Shown here: positions 24,598 to 33,588 of the stretch, piece by piece
Layout: every line of letters begins with the position of its first letter
Position numbering within the stretch: position 1 is the stretch's first letter
Assembly (NCBI RefSeq): GCF_900102795.1
Contig: NZ_FMWG01000004.1
Span: forward strand, 124,001 to 188,000
Length of the DNA stretch: 64,000 nucleotides
Direction: 5' to 3'
DNA from: Epibacterium ulvae
Lineage (GTDB): Bacteria; Pseudomonadota; Alphaproteobacteria; Rhodobacterales; Rhodobacteraceae
The notes under the pieces: generated by a model
The model's input: only the letters and a program-made list of their open reading frames with translations
The model's database searches: none
What the model was told of the DNA's origin: nothing
Program-made: the position numbers and the translations under genes

Positions 24598-26084
24598 CTA
24601 TGAAATTCAATGTTTTATTGGCCAGTGTCGCAGCGGTGGCCCTGTCTGCACCAGTGTTTGCCAAGGATCTGACGGTGGATCTGTCTGGAGAACCGTCCTC
24701 GCTTGATCCGCAATTGCAGTGGAATCCGGACAGCTACTATGTCTATCGCAATATCTTTGACAATCTTCTGACGCGCGACAATGCGGGTGAAATTGTGCCA
24801 CAAATCGCTGTCAGTTGGGAGCGGATCAGCGACACGGAAACCGTTTTCTCCCTGCGCGATGATGTTGTTTTTCACGATGGTGAAAAGCTAACGGCCGAAG
24901 ATGTGGTGTTTTCGGTACAGCGTATCACGAACCCTGAATTTGGCTCGCCTCAGTTGGGGCAATTCAACCAGATTTCGGGCGCAGAAGCCTTGGATGATGT
25001 CACTGTAAAGCTGACAACAGATGGGCCTTATCCTGCGTTGATGGCGCAGCTGGTCAAATTGTCAATCGTGCCAAAACATGTGGTCGAGGCGGTTGGAAAT
25101 GAGGCGTTTAATGCTGCCCCTGTTGGATCTGGCCCCTATAAATTTGAGGCTTGGGATCGCGGAATTTCTGTGAGCCTTGTGCAAAATGATGCTTATTGGG
25201 GTGCCGCAGGTCCGTTTGACAGTGCGACGTTCCGTGCGGTGCCGGATGCCGCAACCCGATTGGCGAACCTGCAGGCGGGCACAGCTGATCTGGTGGTTGG
25301 TCTCGACAGTGACGGGGCGGCGCAATTGGCGGGGCAGGGCAGTGTTCAGGTGCTGTCTGCACCGACTGAACGCGTGGCTTATCTGGGTCTCAATCTCGAC
25401 AAACCCCCATTTAACGATGTTGAATTGCGCAAAGCGGCCAGCATGGCGATTGACAATTTTGGCATCACCGAAGGGTTGCTGGGTGCAGGTGAAATCCCGA
25501 TGGCGCAATTGGCCTCGCCTGCGCATTTTGGCTATGAGGAAAAGATTGATCCTTGGATCTTTGATCCTGAAGGCGCAAAAGAGATCGTATCGGCCAAGGC
25601 GGATCTGGCGGCAACACCTGCAACTTTTGCAACCGCGCCGGTGTTTGATCAGCGGATCGTGCAAGCATTGCAGCAGATGTTGAACGATGTTGGGTTCAAT
25701 ATCTCAATCAGCGTGACGGATATGCCGACCTATCTGAATATTGTGCGTTCAGCGCCAGAGGAAAACGCAGAGCTGAGCTTTGGCCGCTGGTCCTGTGCCT
25801 GTCAGGATGCCGATGGCATCACCTATCCTTTGCTGCACTCTGACAGTGCCTGGAGCCGGGTGAGCGATGAAAAGCTGGATGTCTTGTTGGACACAGCGCG
25901 GGTGTCGCTTGATCCGGAAAGTCGCCAAGCAGCTTATGCCGAGGCGCATAAGATCGTGCGTGACAATTACTATGTCTTGCCGATGTATCAGGCAGCGGTG
26001 CTTTATGGGGCGTCTTCTGATCTGACCTTTGCGCCGACAGCAAATGAAAGCATGTTCCTGAATCGGATGGCCTGGTCTGAGTGA
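24594..26084 (+). CDS. Peptide-type ABC transporter substrate-binding protein
   Basis: 496 residues with a signal peptide (MTMKFNVLLASVAAVALSAPVFA). Cluster C features: SLDPQLQWN, IFDNLLTRD, VVFHDGEKLTAEDVVFSVQR. Overlaps the GntR gene by 4 bp (ATGA). Periplasmic receptor of the transporter formed with the two following permeases and the two ATPases at the operon end. Given the downstream gamma-glutamyltransferase and deacetylase-like genes, a gamma-glutamyl or other amide compound is a reasonable guess for the ligand. Confidence 0.92.
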   Translation: MTMKFNVLLASVAAVALSAPVFAKDLTVDLSGEPSSLDPQLQWNPDSYYVYRNIFDNLLTRDNAGEIVPQIAVSWERISDTETVFSLRDDVVFHDGEKLTAEDVVFSVQRITNPEFGSPQLGQFNQISGAEALDDVTVKLTTDGPYPALMAQLVKLSIVPKHVVEAVGNEAFNAAPVGSGPYKFEAWDRGISVSLVQNDAYWGAAGPFDSATFRAVPDAATRLANLQAGTADLVVGLDSDGAAQLAGQGSVQVLSAPTERVAYLGLNLDKPPFNDVELRKAASMAIDNFGITEGLLGAGEIPMAQLASPAHFGYEEKIDPWIFDPEGAKEIVSAKADLAATPATFATAPVFDQRIVQALQQMLNDVGFNISISVTDMPTYLNIVRSAPEENAELSFGRWSCACQDADGITYPLLHSDSAWSRVSDEKLDVLLDTARVSLDPESRQAAYAEAHKIVRDNYYVLPMYQAAVLYGASSDLTFAPTANESMFLNRMAWSE

Positions 26085-27010
26085 TGCTAATCTTCCTCCT
26101 GAACCGGCTTTTTCAGGCGCTCATCACAGCCTTTGGGGTGTTGACGCTGGTGTTCTTTATCCAGCGTCTGACCGGTGATCCGACGGCTTTGTTGCTGCCT
26201 GAAACCGCCACGCAGGAGGACTTTGAAGCCATGCGGAGAACGCTTGGCTTTGATCGTCCGTTGATCGAGCAGTATTTTGCCTTTCTTGGCGATATGCTGC
26301 GCTTTGATCTGGGGAAATCCTTTGTCCAGAACGCGCCTGTTTCCGAAATTCTGGCGAGCCGTATTCCGCAAACCCTGCAGCTGGCTGCAGGTGCGCTGTT
26401 TGTGGCCTTTGCCATTGGCCTGCCTTTGGGCGGGGTGATGGCGCTGATGCGTGGCAGGTGGCTTTCGCGCTGGATAATGGGGTTTGTGCTGGCCTGCCAA
26501 TCGATGCCGACCTTTTGGAGCGGGATCATGATGATCATGGTCTTTGGGGTCTGGCTGAAATGGCTGCCCCCCTCTGGTACCGGCAGTTTTGCGCATTTGA
26601 TAATGCCATCCATTGCGCTGGGGTTGCTGTCTTTGGCGACTTATGCGCGGATCACACGATCTGCTGTGGTGGATGAGCTGGGGCGTGATTATATCCGCTC
26701 TGCGCGGGCGCGCGGCGTGAAAATGCCCCGGCTTGTGAGCAAACACCTGCTGCGCAATTCGGCTATTCCGGTGATCTCGATCACGGCGCTAGAAATCTCG
26801 CAACTCTTGGCGGGCGCGGTGATCGTCGAGACGGTTTTTGCCTGGCCGGGGCTCGGGCAACTGACTGTACAATCGGTTGCGGCGCGGGATTTTGCGGTTG
26901 TTCAGGCGGTGGTTCTATTGGGGGCTTTGGTCACGATTTTTGCCAATCTGCTGGCGGATATTCTGTATTCCATCATCGATCCCCGCGTCAGATTGGGGTC
27001 GTCTTCTTGA
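26084..27010 (+). CDS. Peptide-type ABC transporter permease (DppB type)
   Basis: 308 residues from ATG 26084, overlapping the previous stop by one base (TGATG); a GTG one codon earlier is also possible. Contains the family features LTGDPTALLLPE, GFDRPLIEQYFAFLGDM and the cytoplasmic loop ELGRDYIRSARARGVK. Five to six membrane segments. Confidence 0.9.
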   Translation: MLIFLLNRLFQALITAFGVLTLVFFIQRLTGDPTALLLPETATQEDFEAMRRTLGFDRPLIEQYFAFLGDMLRFDLGKSFVQNAPVSEILASRIPQTLQLAAGALFVAFAIGLPLGGVMALMRGRWLSRWIMGFVLACQSMPTFWSGIMMIMVFGVWLKWLPPSGTGSFAHLIMPSIALGLLSLATYARITRSAVVDELGRDYIRSARARGVKMPRLVSKHLLRNSAIPVISITALEISQLLAGAVIVETVFAWPGLGQLTVQSVAARDFAVVQAVVLLGALVTIFANLLADILYSIIDPRVRLGSSS

Positions 27011-27849
27011 GACCTGTTTTGCCTCACCTCTCGTTGCGCAATGCGTTGGCATGGTGGCCTGCTGTTTTGTTGGCGGCGCTGATGTGCGCTGCGATCCTTG
27101 CACCGGTTCTGGCGCCGCTTGATCCTGATCGACAAAACCTGTTGGGGCGCCTGAAAGTACCCGGCTTTGAAAGCCGGGGTGTGACATACTGGCTGGGTAC
27201 GGATGAACTGGGGCGTGATATTTTCAGCCGTCTGATTTATGGCGCGCGGATCTCGATTTCAGTTGCGGTTTTATCGGTGCTGTTGTCCGGCATTGTAGGG
27301 GTCACGGTTGGCATGCTGGCGGGATATCTGCGTGGATGGTGGGAGACCGTCTTGATGCGCTTGGTCGATATCTTTCTATCGATCCCTGCGATCCTGTTGG
27401 CGATTATCACGGTTGCGGTCCTTGGGCCGGGTTTTTTCAATGTGATCATTGTGCTGACCCTCACCCGGTGGCCCCGATACGCGCGGGTGGCCTATGGTCA
27501 GACCCTGTCAGTGGCCAAACGTCCGTTTGTAGCCTTGTCGCAGGCCATGGGCGGGTCTGTACCGCGGGTGCTTTGGGTGCATATCCTGCCAAATATCATT
27601 GGTCCTGTTTTGGTGGTTGCGACACTGGAATTTGGACTGATGGTGCTGTTTGAAGCGGGCCTGTCGTTTCTGGGGCTGGGCGTGCAGCCGCCCACGGCAA
27701 GCTGGGGCGCGATGCTGTCAACGGGGCGCAATTACGTTGCCACGGCGTGGTGGATCGCCACATTTCCGGGGCTTGCGCTGTTTTTACTGGTTTTATCGGC
27801 CAATCTGATCGGTGACCGGTTGAGTGATACTATTGGAAAAGGACGCTGA
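27007..27849 (+). CDS. Peptide-type ABC transporter permease (DppC type)
   Basis: 280 residues. The start is TTG at 27007, overlapping the upstream TGA; no ATG occurs before the first membrane segment, so TTG is the likely start. Signature YWLGTDELGRDIFSRLIYGARIS and the loop ALSQAMGGSVPRVLWVHILPN. Works with the preceding DppB-type permease. Confidence 0.88.
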   Translation: MRPVLPHLSLRNALAWWPAVLLAALMCAAILAPVLAPLDPDRQNLLGRLKVPGFESRGVTYWLGTDELGRDIFSRLIYGARISISVAVLSVLLSGIVGVTVGMLAGYLRGWWETVLMRLVDIFLSIPAILLAIITVAVLGPGFFNVIIVLTLTRWPRYARVAYGQTLSVAKRPFVALSQAMGGSVPRVLWVHILPNIIGPVLVVATLEFGLMVLFEAGLSFLGLGVQPPTASWGAMLSTGRNYVATAWWIATFPGLALFLLVLSANLIGDRLSDTIGKGR

Positions 27850-27852
27850 CAT

Positions 27853-28611
27853 ATGAACTTTGAAGAGGCTTTCAAAGGCAAATGCGTTGTTGTGACGGGC
27901 GCGGCGGGCATTATGGGGCGGGCGTTGGCGGATCAGTTTGAAGCGCGGGGTGCCATGCTGTGCCGGACGGATGTTGATGCTGCAGGCCTGTCGGGATTTT
28001 CTGTGTCGGCGGATCTGACACAGGATAAGGGGCTTGATCATCTGCTGTCAGAGGTGGCCAGGGAATGGGGCGCGCCAGATGTGGTCATTAACAATGCAGC
28101 GCTTTATCCATCGGCTTTTATGCTGGATATGGAGGTGTCGGACTGGGATCGCATCATGTCGGTGAACCTGCGTGCGCCCTTTGTGTTGACGCGTGGCTTT
28201 GCGCTTCAGATGATCCAGAATGAGGTGCGTGGTAATGTGATCAACATCTCATCCGGGGCCGCGCGCAAAATGCGGCGCACCATGGTGACCTATTGCATGT
28301 CTAAAACTGCGCTGGACCGCCTGACCAAGGGTTTTGCGCTGGAACTTGCGGAGTTTGGCATTCGCGTCAACGCGCTGGAGCCTGGATTTGCCGCTGGCAG
28401 CGCGGTTTCAGAATTGCCACAGGAACATGTGGATCGGGTTATGGCAGCCATTCCGCTGGGGGCCGAAACAACGGCTGAGGATGTCGGCAATGCGGCCCTT
28501 TATCTGGCGTCTGATGCGGCGCGCAATGTGACAGGCGCCACGCTTTCGGTGGATGGGGGCAATTCGGCGGGCAGTCTTGACGTCTATCAAGATAAGAAAT
28601 CGCCGCTATGA
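27853..28611 (+). CDS. Short-chain dehydrogenase/reductase
   Basis: 252 residues, classical SDR. Cofactor loop TGAAGIMGRAL (position of TGxxxGxG), NNAA motif, ISSG serine, and YCMSK as the YxxxK pair; the C-terminus ends NVTGATLSVDGGNS. NAD(P)-dependent oxidation or reduction of a hydroxyl/keto group. Embedded between permease and deacetylase genes with 3-bp and -4-bp spacing, so it acts on an intermediate of the imported compound. Substrate unknown. Confidence 0.88.
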   Translation: MNFEEAFKGKCVVVTGAAGIMGRALADQFEARGAMLCRTDVDAAGLSGFSVSADLTQDKGLDHLLSEVAREWGAPDVVINNAALYPSAFMLDMEVSDWDRIMSVNLRAPFVLTRGFALQMIQNEVRGNVINISSGAARKMRRTMVTYCMSKTALDRLTKGFALELAEFGIRVNALEPGFAAGSAVSELPQEHVDRVMAAIPLGAETTAEDVGNAALYLASDAARNVTGATLSVDGGNSAGSLDVYQDKKSPL

Positions 28612-29450
28612 ATTGGTCTTTGCCGGAATATCCATGGCCCAAGGGCAAACGGGCTGCGGCCTGTTTCAGTATCGATGTGGATGCGGATGCGCCCTATCTG
28701 TGGGCCACGCGTGCGGGGCGGCCCGATACCATTGCGGTACCAGAACATCGGTCTTATGGCATGCGCCGCGGGATGGCGCGGCTTGTAGATCTGCTTGACC
28801 GGTTGGATCTGAAAGCCAGTTTTTTTGTTCCTGGCATCGTTGCCGAGACGCATCCTGATCTTTTGCCGGGGCTTGTGGTGCGTGGCCATGAAGTCGCGTT
28901 GCATGGATATATGCATGAGCTGGTCAATGACATTTCAGATCAGCAGTTTACCGAGGCGCTGGAGCGGTCGATTGACCTGTTTGTGGCGCAAACTGGCGAG
29001 CGTCCAGTGGGGTTCAGATCACCGGCCTGGGAGATGACGCCACATATGTTGGCGGAGCTTGACCGGTTGAACCTGTGGGATTCCTCACTGATGGGGGACG
29101 ATGTTCCCTATACGGTTCAAAACATAACTGAAATCCCCGTTAGATGGGATATTGATGATGCGATTTATTTTAAGTTTTTAGGTGGTGGAGAAGCGCCTCC
29201 ACGCTCTCATCTGGAGGTGGGCGCACAGTGGCAAAGCGAGGCAGCGGCGGCGTTGCGTCATCATACGCTTTTTATGATGACGGTTCATGACTGGATCTGT
29301 ACCCGTCCTGCACGTCTTGAGATGTTAGAGGCTTTGTGGCGACCCATTGTGGAAAATGATGCATTTTGGTGTGCGACCTGCGGTGATCTGGCGGTGCATC
29401 ATAAAATGACGCGAGGCCTTGCACAGAATGACCAGGAATTTCTGAGATGA
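28608..29450 (+). CDS. NodB-fold deacetylase/imidase (polysaccharide deacetylase family)
   Basis: 280 residues. NodB homology motifs: SIDVDAD (D23, D25) for the general base and metal aspartate, GHEVALHGYMHE (H99, H103) for metal, and RSPAW. There is no signal peptide, so it acts in the cytoplasm. It resembles the PuuE-type allantoinase/cyclic-imide hydrolase and PgdA-like branch rather than secreted chitin or peptidoglycan deacetylases. In this operon it would open a cyclic imide/lactam or remove an acyl group from the imported molecule. Overlaps both neighbours by 4 bp. Confidence 0.8.
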   Translation: MNWSLPEYPWPKGKRAAACFSIDVDADAPYLWATRAGRPDTIAVPEHRSYGMRRGMARLVDLLDRLDLKASFFVPGIVAETHPDLLPGLVVRGHEVALHGYMHELVNDISDQQFTEALERSIDLFVAQTGERPVGFRSPAWEMTPHMLAELDRLNLWDSSLMGDDVPYTVQNITEIPVRWDIDDAIYFKFLGGGEAPPRSHLEVGAQWQSEAAAALRHHTLFMMTVHDWICTRPARLEMLEALWRPIVENDAFWCATCGDLAVHHKMTRGLAQNDQEFLR

Positions 29451-31018
29451 TTGATCAAAACGCGAACCAGATGGATGCATCAACCTGGTCTTTACACAAA
29501 CCACAAGTGACCGGAGCAAATGGGCTGGTCGCGGCGCAGCATTATGAGGCGGCAGAGGTTGGGGCACAGATATTGTCCGAAGGCGGCAATGCGATGGATG
29601 CTGCGGTGGCGGCGGCCCTTGTTCTTTCTGTTGTGGAGCCTTGGCTGTCGGGTATTGGGGGCGGCGGGTTTTTGCTCCATGCGGCGGCTGATGGCGCAGT
29701 GGATGCGCTGGATTTCAATTTGGTTTCGCCGCAAGCCCTTGATCCAGCTAATTATCCTTTGGCGGGGGGGACCGATGGCGATTGGTTTGACTGGCCTGCT
29801 GTGGAGGGAAACCGCAATCTGATTGGGGGAAGTTCTATTTGCACGCCGGGAGCGGTTGCGGGGCTTGCTGCTGCGCTGGAGCGCTTTGGCACGCTGTCAT
29901 GGGAAGAGGTTTTAGCCCCCGCGATTGAAATTGCCGAACGCGGCATGACGGTTGATTGGTTTGCAGATCTTGCCTTTGCTGTGGATCGCCCGAACCTTTT
30001 ACAAAACGCGGCTGCGACTGCGCTGTTTTTGGACCCTGCCACGCAGCAAGCGCACCCCCAAACCGCGGCTTCAAAGCGGCTTCCCATGCCCAAGAAGGCG
30101 GCCATTTTGCGGCGTTTGGCGCAGGCCGGTGCGCGTGATTTTTATGAAGGTGAAACGGCCCAGCTGATCCTGGATGATCTTTCTGCGGCGGGCTCTTGCC
30201 TTTCGGCAAAGGATTTTCGCGATTATAAAGTTACATGGCTGAAACCCAGCCAAGACACTTATCGAGATCGCGAGATTTGCGTAATTCCGGGGCTGTCTGG
30301 TGGGCCAAGCCTGTTGCGGGCTATGCGCGCGTTGTCAGAACACGACATTCGCGCCTTACCTGATGCAGAAAGGGCCGCAGCCTACGCGCAGGCCTGCCGT
30401 GGTGCATATGAATACCGGTTGAAACATCTTGGCCATGCCGCTGCCAGTGAGGATTGTACCAGCCATCTGTCCGTGATTGATAAGGCAGGCAATATGGTGT
30501 CCCTGACCAATACGCTTTTGTCACGTTTCGGGTCGAAAGTGGTTCTGCCGCAAAGTCAGATTGTTATGAACAATGGGATGATGTGGTTTGATCCCCGCCC
30601 CGGCCAGCCAAATTCTATTGCGCCGGGGGTAAAGCCTTTGGCCAATATGACTCCTGTGATTGCGCTGCGAAATGGTAGGCCTGAAATTGCCTTGGGCGCA
30701 GCGGGCGGTCGGCAAATTTTCCCGGCGGTTTTGCAGATCCTGTCGTATCTGATCGATGCAGGCGACACGCCTGAAGCGGCGTTACATCGCCCCCGTATTG
30801 ATGCAAGCACGGCAACTATTCTGGTAGATCGCAAGGCTGCACCAGATGTGGCAACTGCAATCAGCGAACACTATGCCGTACAGCTGACGGATAATACAGT
30901 TTACCCCGTGCAATTTGCCATTCCTTCCTTGGTTCAGGCAGATAGCAAAAGCGCATTGGCGGCTGCGGCTTCGCATCCGATGAGCCCTTGGGCCGCTGCG
31001 GCAGGGGCGGCCAAATGA
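29447..31018 (+). CDS. Gamma-glutamyltransferase family protein, cytosolic
   Basis: 523 residues, Ntn-hydrolase. Conserved N-terminal block (AAQHYEAAEVGAQIL, GGNAMDAAVAAALVLSVVEP, SGIGGGGF). The self-cleavage and nucleophile region DCTSHLSVID places Thr338 at the processing site, followed by SLTNTLLSRFGS and APGVKPLANMTP. No signal peptide is visible, unlike the periplasmic GGT used for glutathione, so it probably hydrolyses gamma-glutamyl amide bonds of a compound already imported. Overlaps the deacetylase gene (ATGA) and the ATPase gene (ATGA). Confidence 0.87.
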   Translation: MIDQNANQMDASTWSLHKPQVTGANGLVAAQHYEAAEVGAQILSEGGNAMDAAVAAALVLSVVEPWLSGIGGGGFLLHAAADGAVDALDFNLVSPQALDPANYPLAGGTDGDWFDWPAVEGNRNLIGGSSICTPGAVAGLAAALERFGTLSWEEVLAPAIEIAERGMTVDWFADLAFAVDRPNLLQNAAATALFLDPATQQAHPQTAASKRLPMPKKAAILRRLAQAGARDFYEGETAQLILDDLSAAGSCLSAKDFRDYKVTWLKPSQDTYRDREICVIPGLSGGPSLLRAMRALSEHDIRALPDAERAAAYAQACRGAYEYRLKHLGHAAASEDCTSHLSVIDKAGNMVSLTNTLLSRFGSKVVLPQSQIVMNNGMMWFDPRPGQPNSIAPGVKPLANMTPVIALRNGRPEIALGAAGGRQIFPAVLQILSYLIDAGDTPEAALHRPRIDASTATILVDRKAAPDVATAISEHYAVQLTDNTVYPVQFAIPSLVQADSKSALAAAASHPMSPWAAAAGAAK

Positions 31019-31968
31019 GCCTTCTGGAGATCACCGATCTTGCAATTTCGGCTGGCGATCTGCCTTTGGTTGATGGTGTGACGCTTGATATCCAAGCGGG
31101 GGAAATTGTTGCGCTGGTTGGAGAAAGTGGTTCGGGTAAGTCTTTGACGGCGCTGTCAGTGATTGGCCTGTTGGGCGAAGGGCTGGATATTACCCGTGGC
31201 CAAATCCGATTTGACGGGGCGACATATCTTGGGGCGGAGGCTCAGGATATGGCTCGGATACGGGGGCGTGATCTTTCCATGATCTTTCAGGAGCCGGTGT
31301 CTTCTCTCAACCCTTTGATGCCCATTGGTGCACAAGTGGCAGAGAGCCTGATTGCGCATGGTGTCACGTCAGCTTCCGCGGCCAAAGATGCTGCGATTGA
31401 CATGCTGGACCGAGTTGGTATTCCCGACCCCAAGCGGCGCGCCGAGCAGCTGCCTGCGGAATTGTCTGGTGGCATGTGTCAGCGAGTGATGATTGCCGCA
31501 GCGTTGATTTCGCAACCGCGTCTGTTGATTGCGGATGAGCCGACAACTGCGCTGGATGTGACCATTCAGGCGCAGATTCTGGATTTGATTGCTGATCTTG
31601 CCCAAGAAGATGGCACAGCCGTTTTGATGATCACTCATGATATGGGGATTGTTGCTGAAATGGCAGACCGGGTGTGTGTGATGTATGGCGGACGGGTTGT
31701 CGAGCAAGGCGCAGTTGATGCCATTTTTTCCGCCCCGCGCCATCCCTACACGAGCATGTTGCTGCGCACCATTCCCCGGCTGGATCATCCTCCAAAGCAA
31801 GAACTGTTTGCCATCCTCGGAAACGTGCCAAGCCCAAAGAACTGGCCACAAGGCTGCCGGTTTAAAACCCGCTGTGATCGCCAAAGCACCGCCTGTGATA
31901 TCGCACCTGTGCTGACTGGGGATTATCACCATCGTACCGCCTGTTTCCACCCTTTGTCAGAGATGTGA
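31015..31968 (+). CDS. Peptide-type ABC transporter ATPase (DppD type)
   Basis: 317 residues from ATG 31015 (MSLLEITDLAIS), overlapping the GGT stop. Walker A GESGSGKS, signature LSGGMCQR (one substitution, C for R), Walker [12 protein letters not shown], and the C-terminal oligopeptide extension with three cysteines (GCRFKTRC..., TACDIAP). Pairs with the next ATPase. Confidence 0.9.
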   Translation: MSLLEITDLAISAGDLPLVDGVTLDIQAGEIVALVGESGSGKSLTALSVIGLLGEGLDITRGQIRFDGATYLGAEAQDMARIRGRDLSMIFQEPVSSLNPLMPIGAQVAESLIAHGVTSASAAKDAAIDMLDRVGIPDPKRRAEQLPAELSGGMCQRVMIAAALISQPRLLIADEPTTALDVTIQAQILDLIADLAQEDGTAVLMITHDMGIVAEMADRVCVMYGGRVVEQGAVDAIFSAPRHPYTSMLLRTIPRLDHPPKQELFAILGNVPSPKNWPQGCRFKTRCDRQSTACDIAPVLTGDYHHRTACFHPLSEM

Positions 31969-31969
31969 A

Positions 31970-32944
31970 ATGACCGCATTGCTTGAATTGCAGGATCTTA
32001 AAGTGCACTGGCCGGGACGGGGCGCTGGATGGGGAAACGCGGTGCCGGTGACGCGTGCGGTTGATGGGGTCAGCCTGACAATTCAGGTCGGTGAAACTGT
32101 CGCTGTTGTGGGTGAGTCTGGATGCGGGAAATCGACCACGGGCAATGCGGCCTTGGGTTTGGCCCCAATCACAGATGGCAAAATCTTTTTTGATGGTCGT
32201 GACCTTAGTCTTTTGTCGAAACAGGAACGCCGGGATCTGTGGCAAGAAATGCAGGTTGTTTTTCAGGATCCTGTGGCGGCACTGAACCCACGTCTGACGG
32301 TTGCGCGTGCGATTGCCGAACCGCTTGTGATCCATGGCTGGTCTGCAGCACATGTGGCCAAGCGCGTGGATGAGCTGATGGCGCTGGTCGGTTTGAATGC
32401 GGATCAGCGGGACCGTCGCCCGATGGCTCTCTCTGGCGGGCAACGACAGCGGGTGGTGATCGCCCGTGCGCTTGCGCTCTCTCCACGTTTGGTCATCTGT
32501 GATGAACCAGTTTCCGCGTTGGATGTTTCCATTCAGAGTCAGATCCTCAATCTGCTGTTGCGGCTGCAGCGTGAATTGGGGTTGAGCTATCTGTTCATTT
32601 CCCATGATCTGAGCGTTGTGCGCCATATCGCAGATCGGGTGTGCGTGATGTATCTGGGTGTGATTGTCGAGGAAGGCCCGACCGCAGAGGTTTTTGCACG
32701 GCCTCAGCATCCTTATACACAAGCATTGCTAAGCGCGATCCCACGTCCTGATATCGTACGACGAGGTCGCAAAGAGCGTATATTGCTACAGGGGGATCTG
32801 CCAAGCCCGCTGGCACCGCCAAAGGGCTGCCCCTTTGCATCGCGCTGCATAAAAGCGCAGGCTGCGTGCAATAGATCGCGTCCACCTTTGGAGCAACGCG
32901 CTGCACATCGCCTTGTGCGGTGCTTCTATCCCAATTCTGTTTAA
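31970..32944 (+). CDS. Peptide-type ABC transporter ATPase (DppF type)
   Basis: 324 residues; Walker A GESGCGKST, signature LSGGQRQR, Walker B ICDEPVSALDV, and the C-terminal oligo_HPY extension (GCPFASRC). One base separates it from the preceding ATPase gene. Last gene of the nine-gene operon begun by gntR. Confidence 0.9.
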   Translation: MTALLELQDLKVHWPGRGAGWGNAVPVTRAVDGVSLTIQVGETVAVVGESGCGKSTTGNAALGLAPITDGKIFFDGRDLSLLSKQERRDLWQEMQVVFQDPVAALNPRLTVARAIAEPLVIHGWSAAHVAKRVDELMALVGLNADQRDRRPMALSGGQRQRVVIARALALSPRLVICDEPVSALDVSIQSQILNLLLRLQRELGLSYLFISHDLSVVRHIADRVCVMYLGVIVEEGPTAEVFARPQHPYTQALLSAIPRPDIVRRGRKERILLQGDLPSPLAPPKGCPFASRCIKAQAACNRSRPPLEQRAAHRLVRCFYPNSV

Positions 32945-33007
32945 GATCATCTATTTGAACAGAGATAGGCTAATTCTGTCATTTCTTTTGACATTTCATC
33001 GAACCTG

Positions 33008-33058
33008 CCTGCTTGCCGAAAATGAACAGCTGCTAGCGCTATGTTTTTAGCAAGCAGG
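33008..33058. terminator. Inverted repeat at the end of the gntR operon
   Basis: CCTGCTTGC (33008-33016) and GCAAGCAGG (33050-33058) form a 9-bp stem with a 33-nt loop, between two convergent genes. It could be a weak bidirectional terminator. Confidence 0.4.
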
Positions 33059-33079
33059 TTGGTTTGGTATCGGAGAGGG

Positions 33080-33364
33080 TTATTTAAACGTCAGACCAAA
33101 TTCGTCATACACGGCTTTTAAGATAACGCAAAAATGGTCATCAACATTGTCACTTCGTTTCAATTCCCCAATTTCGCGTTCCGTGATGGCTTCAGCTTCT
33201 TTTTCTTTAATTTTCCCTTCGTCAATGAGGGCATTCAGGTGATCTCTATATTCTATTACAGATTGTGGATTGCAATTTCCGACGACCACAAAATCTTTGG
33301 TGAAATTTTGCGCTGTGCCGAGATTGGGGATAAGCAATGCTAGGGCGAATAATATCTTTTTCAT
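33080..33364 (-). CDS. Small exported protein of unknown function
   Basis: 94 residues from ATG 33364 with AAGGA upstream. A short signal peptide (MKKILFALALLIPNLGTAQ) is followed by a charged mature part with two cysteines (GNCNPQ and HFCVIL), likely a periplasmic disulfide. It has a K/E-rich helix in the middle. No family recognised. Codon use is more A+T rich than its neighbours. Confidence 0.65.
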   Translation of the reverse strand: MKKILFALALLIPNLGTAQNFTKDFVVVGNCNPQSVIEYRDHLNALIDEGKIKEKEAEAITEREIGELKRSDNVDDHFCVILKAVYDEFGLTFK

Positions 33365-33588
33365 GGAGTTTCCTTGGTAACAGATTGATGGGAATGCGAT
33401 CAATTAAGAGTTGACGAATAAGGACATGGCGCTGTTTAAAGCGTCGCGTTGCTTACCTAACTTTTTGAAAACACGGTGACAACTGCCTCTAAACTCACAT
33501 AAAATTGATCGGTGCCGTGTTGGCGGTATCCGCGCCTGTAGAGGGTTGATTTTGTGGTATTTTAAGTTTTGAAAAAATCAATGAAGCC

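Noticed and set aside
25062-25664. Minus-strand 200-codon frame within the ABC binding-protein gene
   Set aside because: Antisense shadow; His/Arg/Cys-rich composition typical of reverse-complemented coding DNA.
31862-32722. Minus-strand 286-codon frame over the second ATPase gene
   Set aside because: Antisense to intact Walker A, signature and Walker B motifs on the plus strand.
33008-33058. Inverted repeat considered as an attachment site or mobile-element end
   Set aside because: No direct repeat, integrase or transposase nearby; a weak terminator is simpler.
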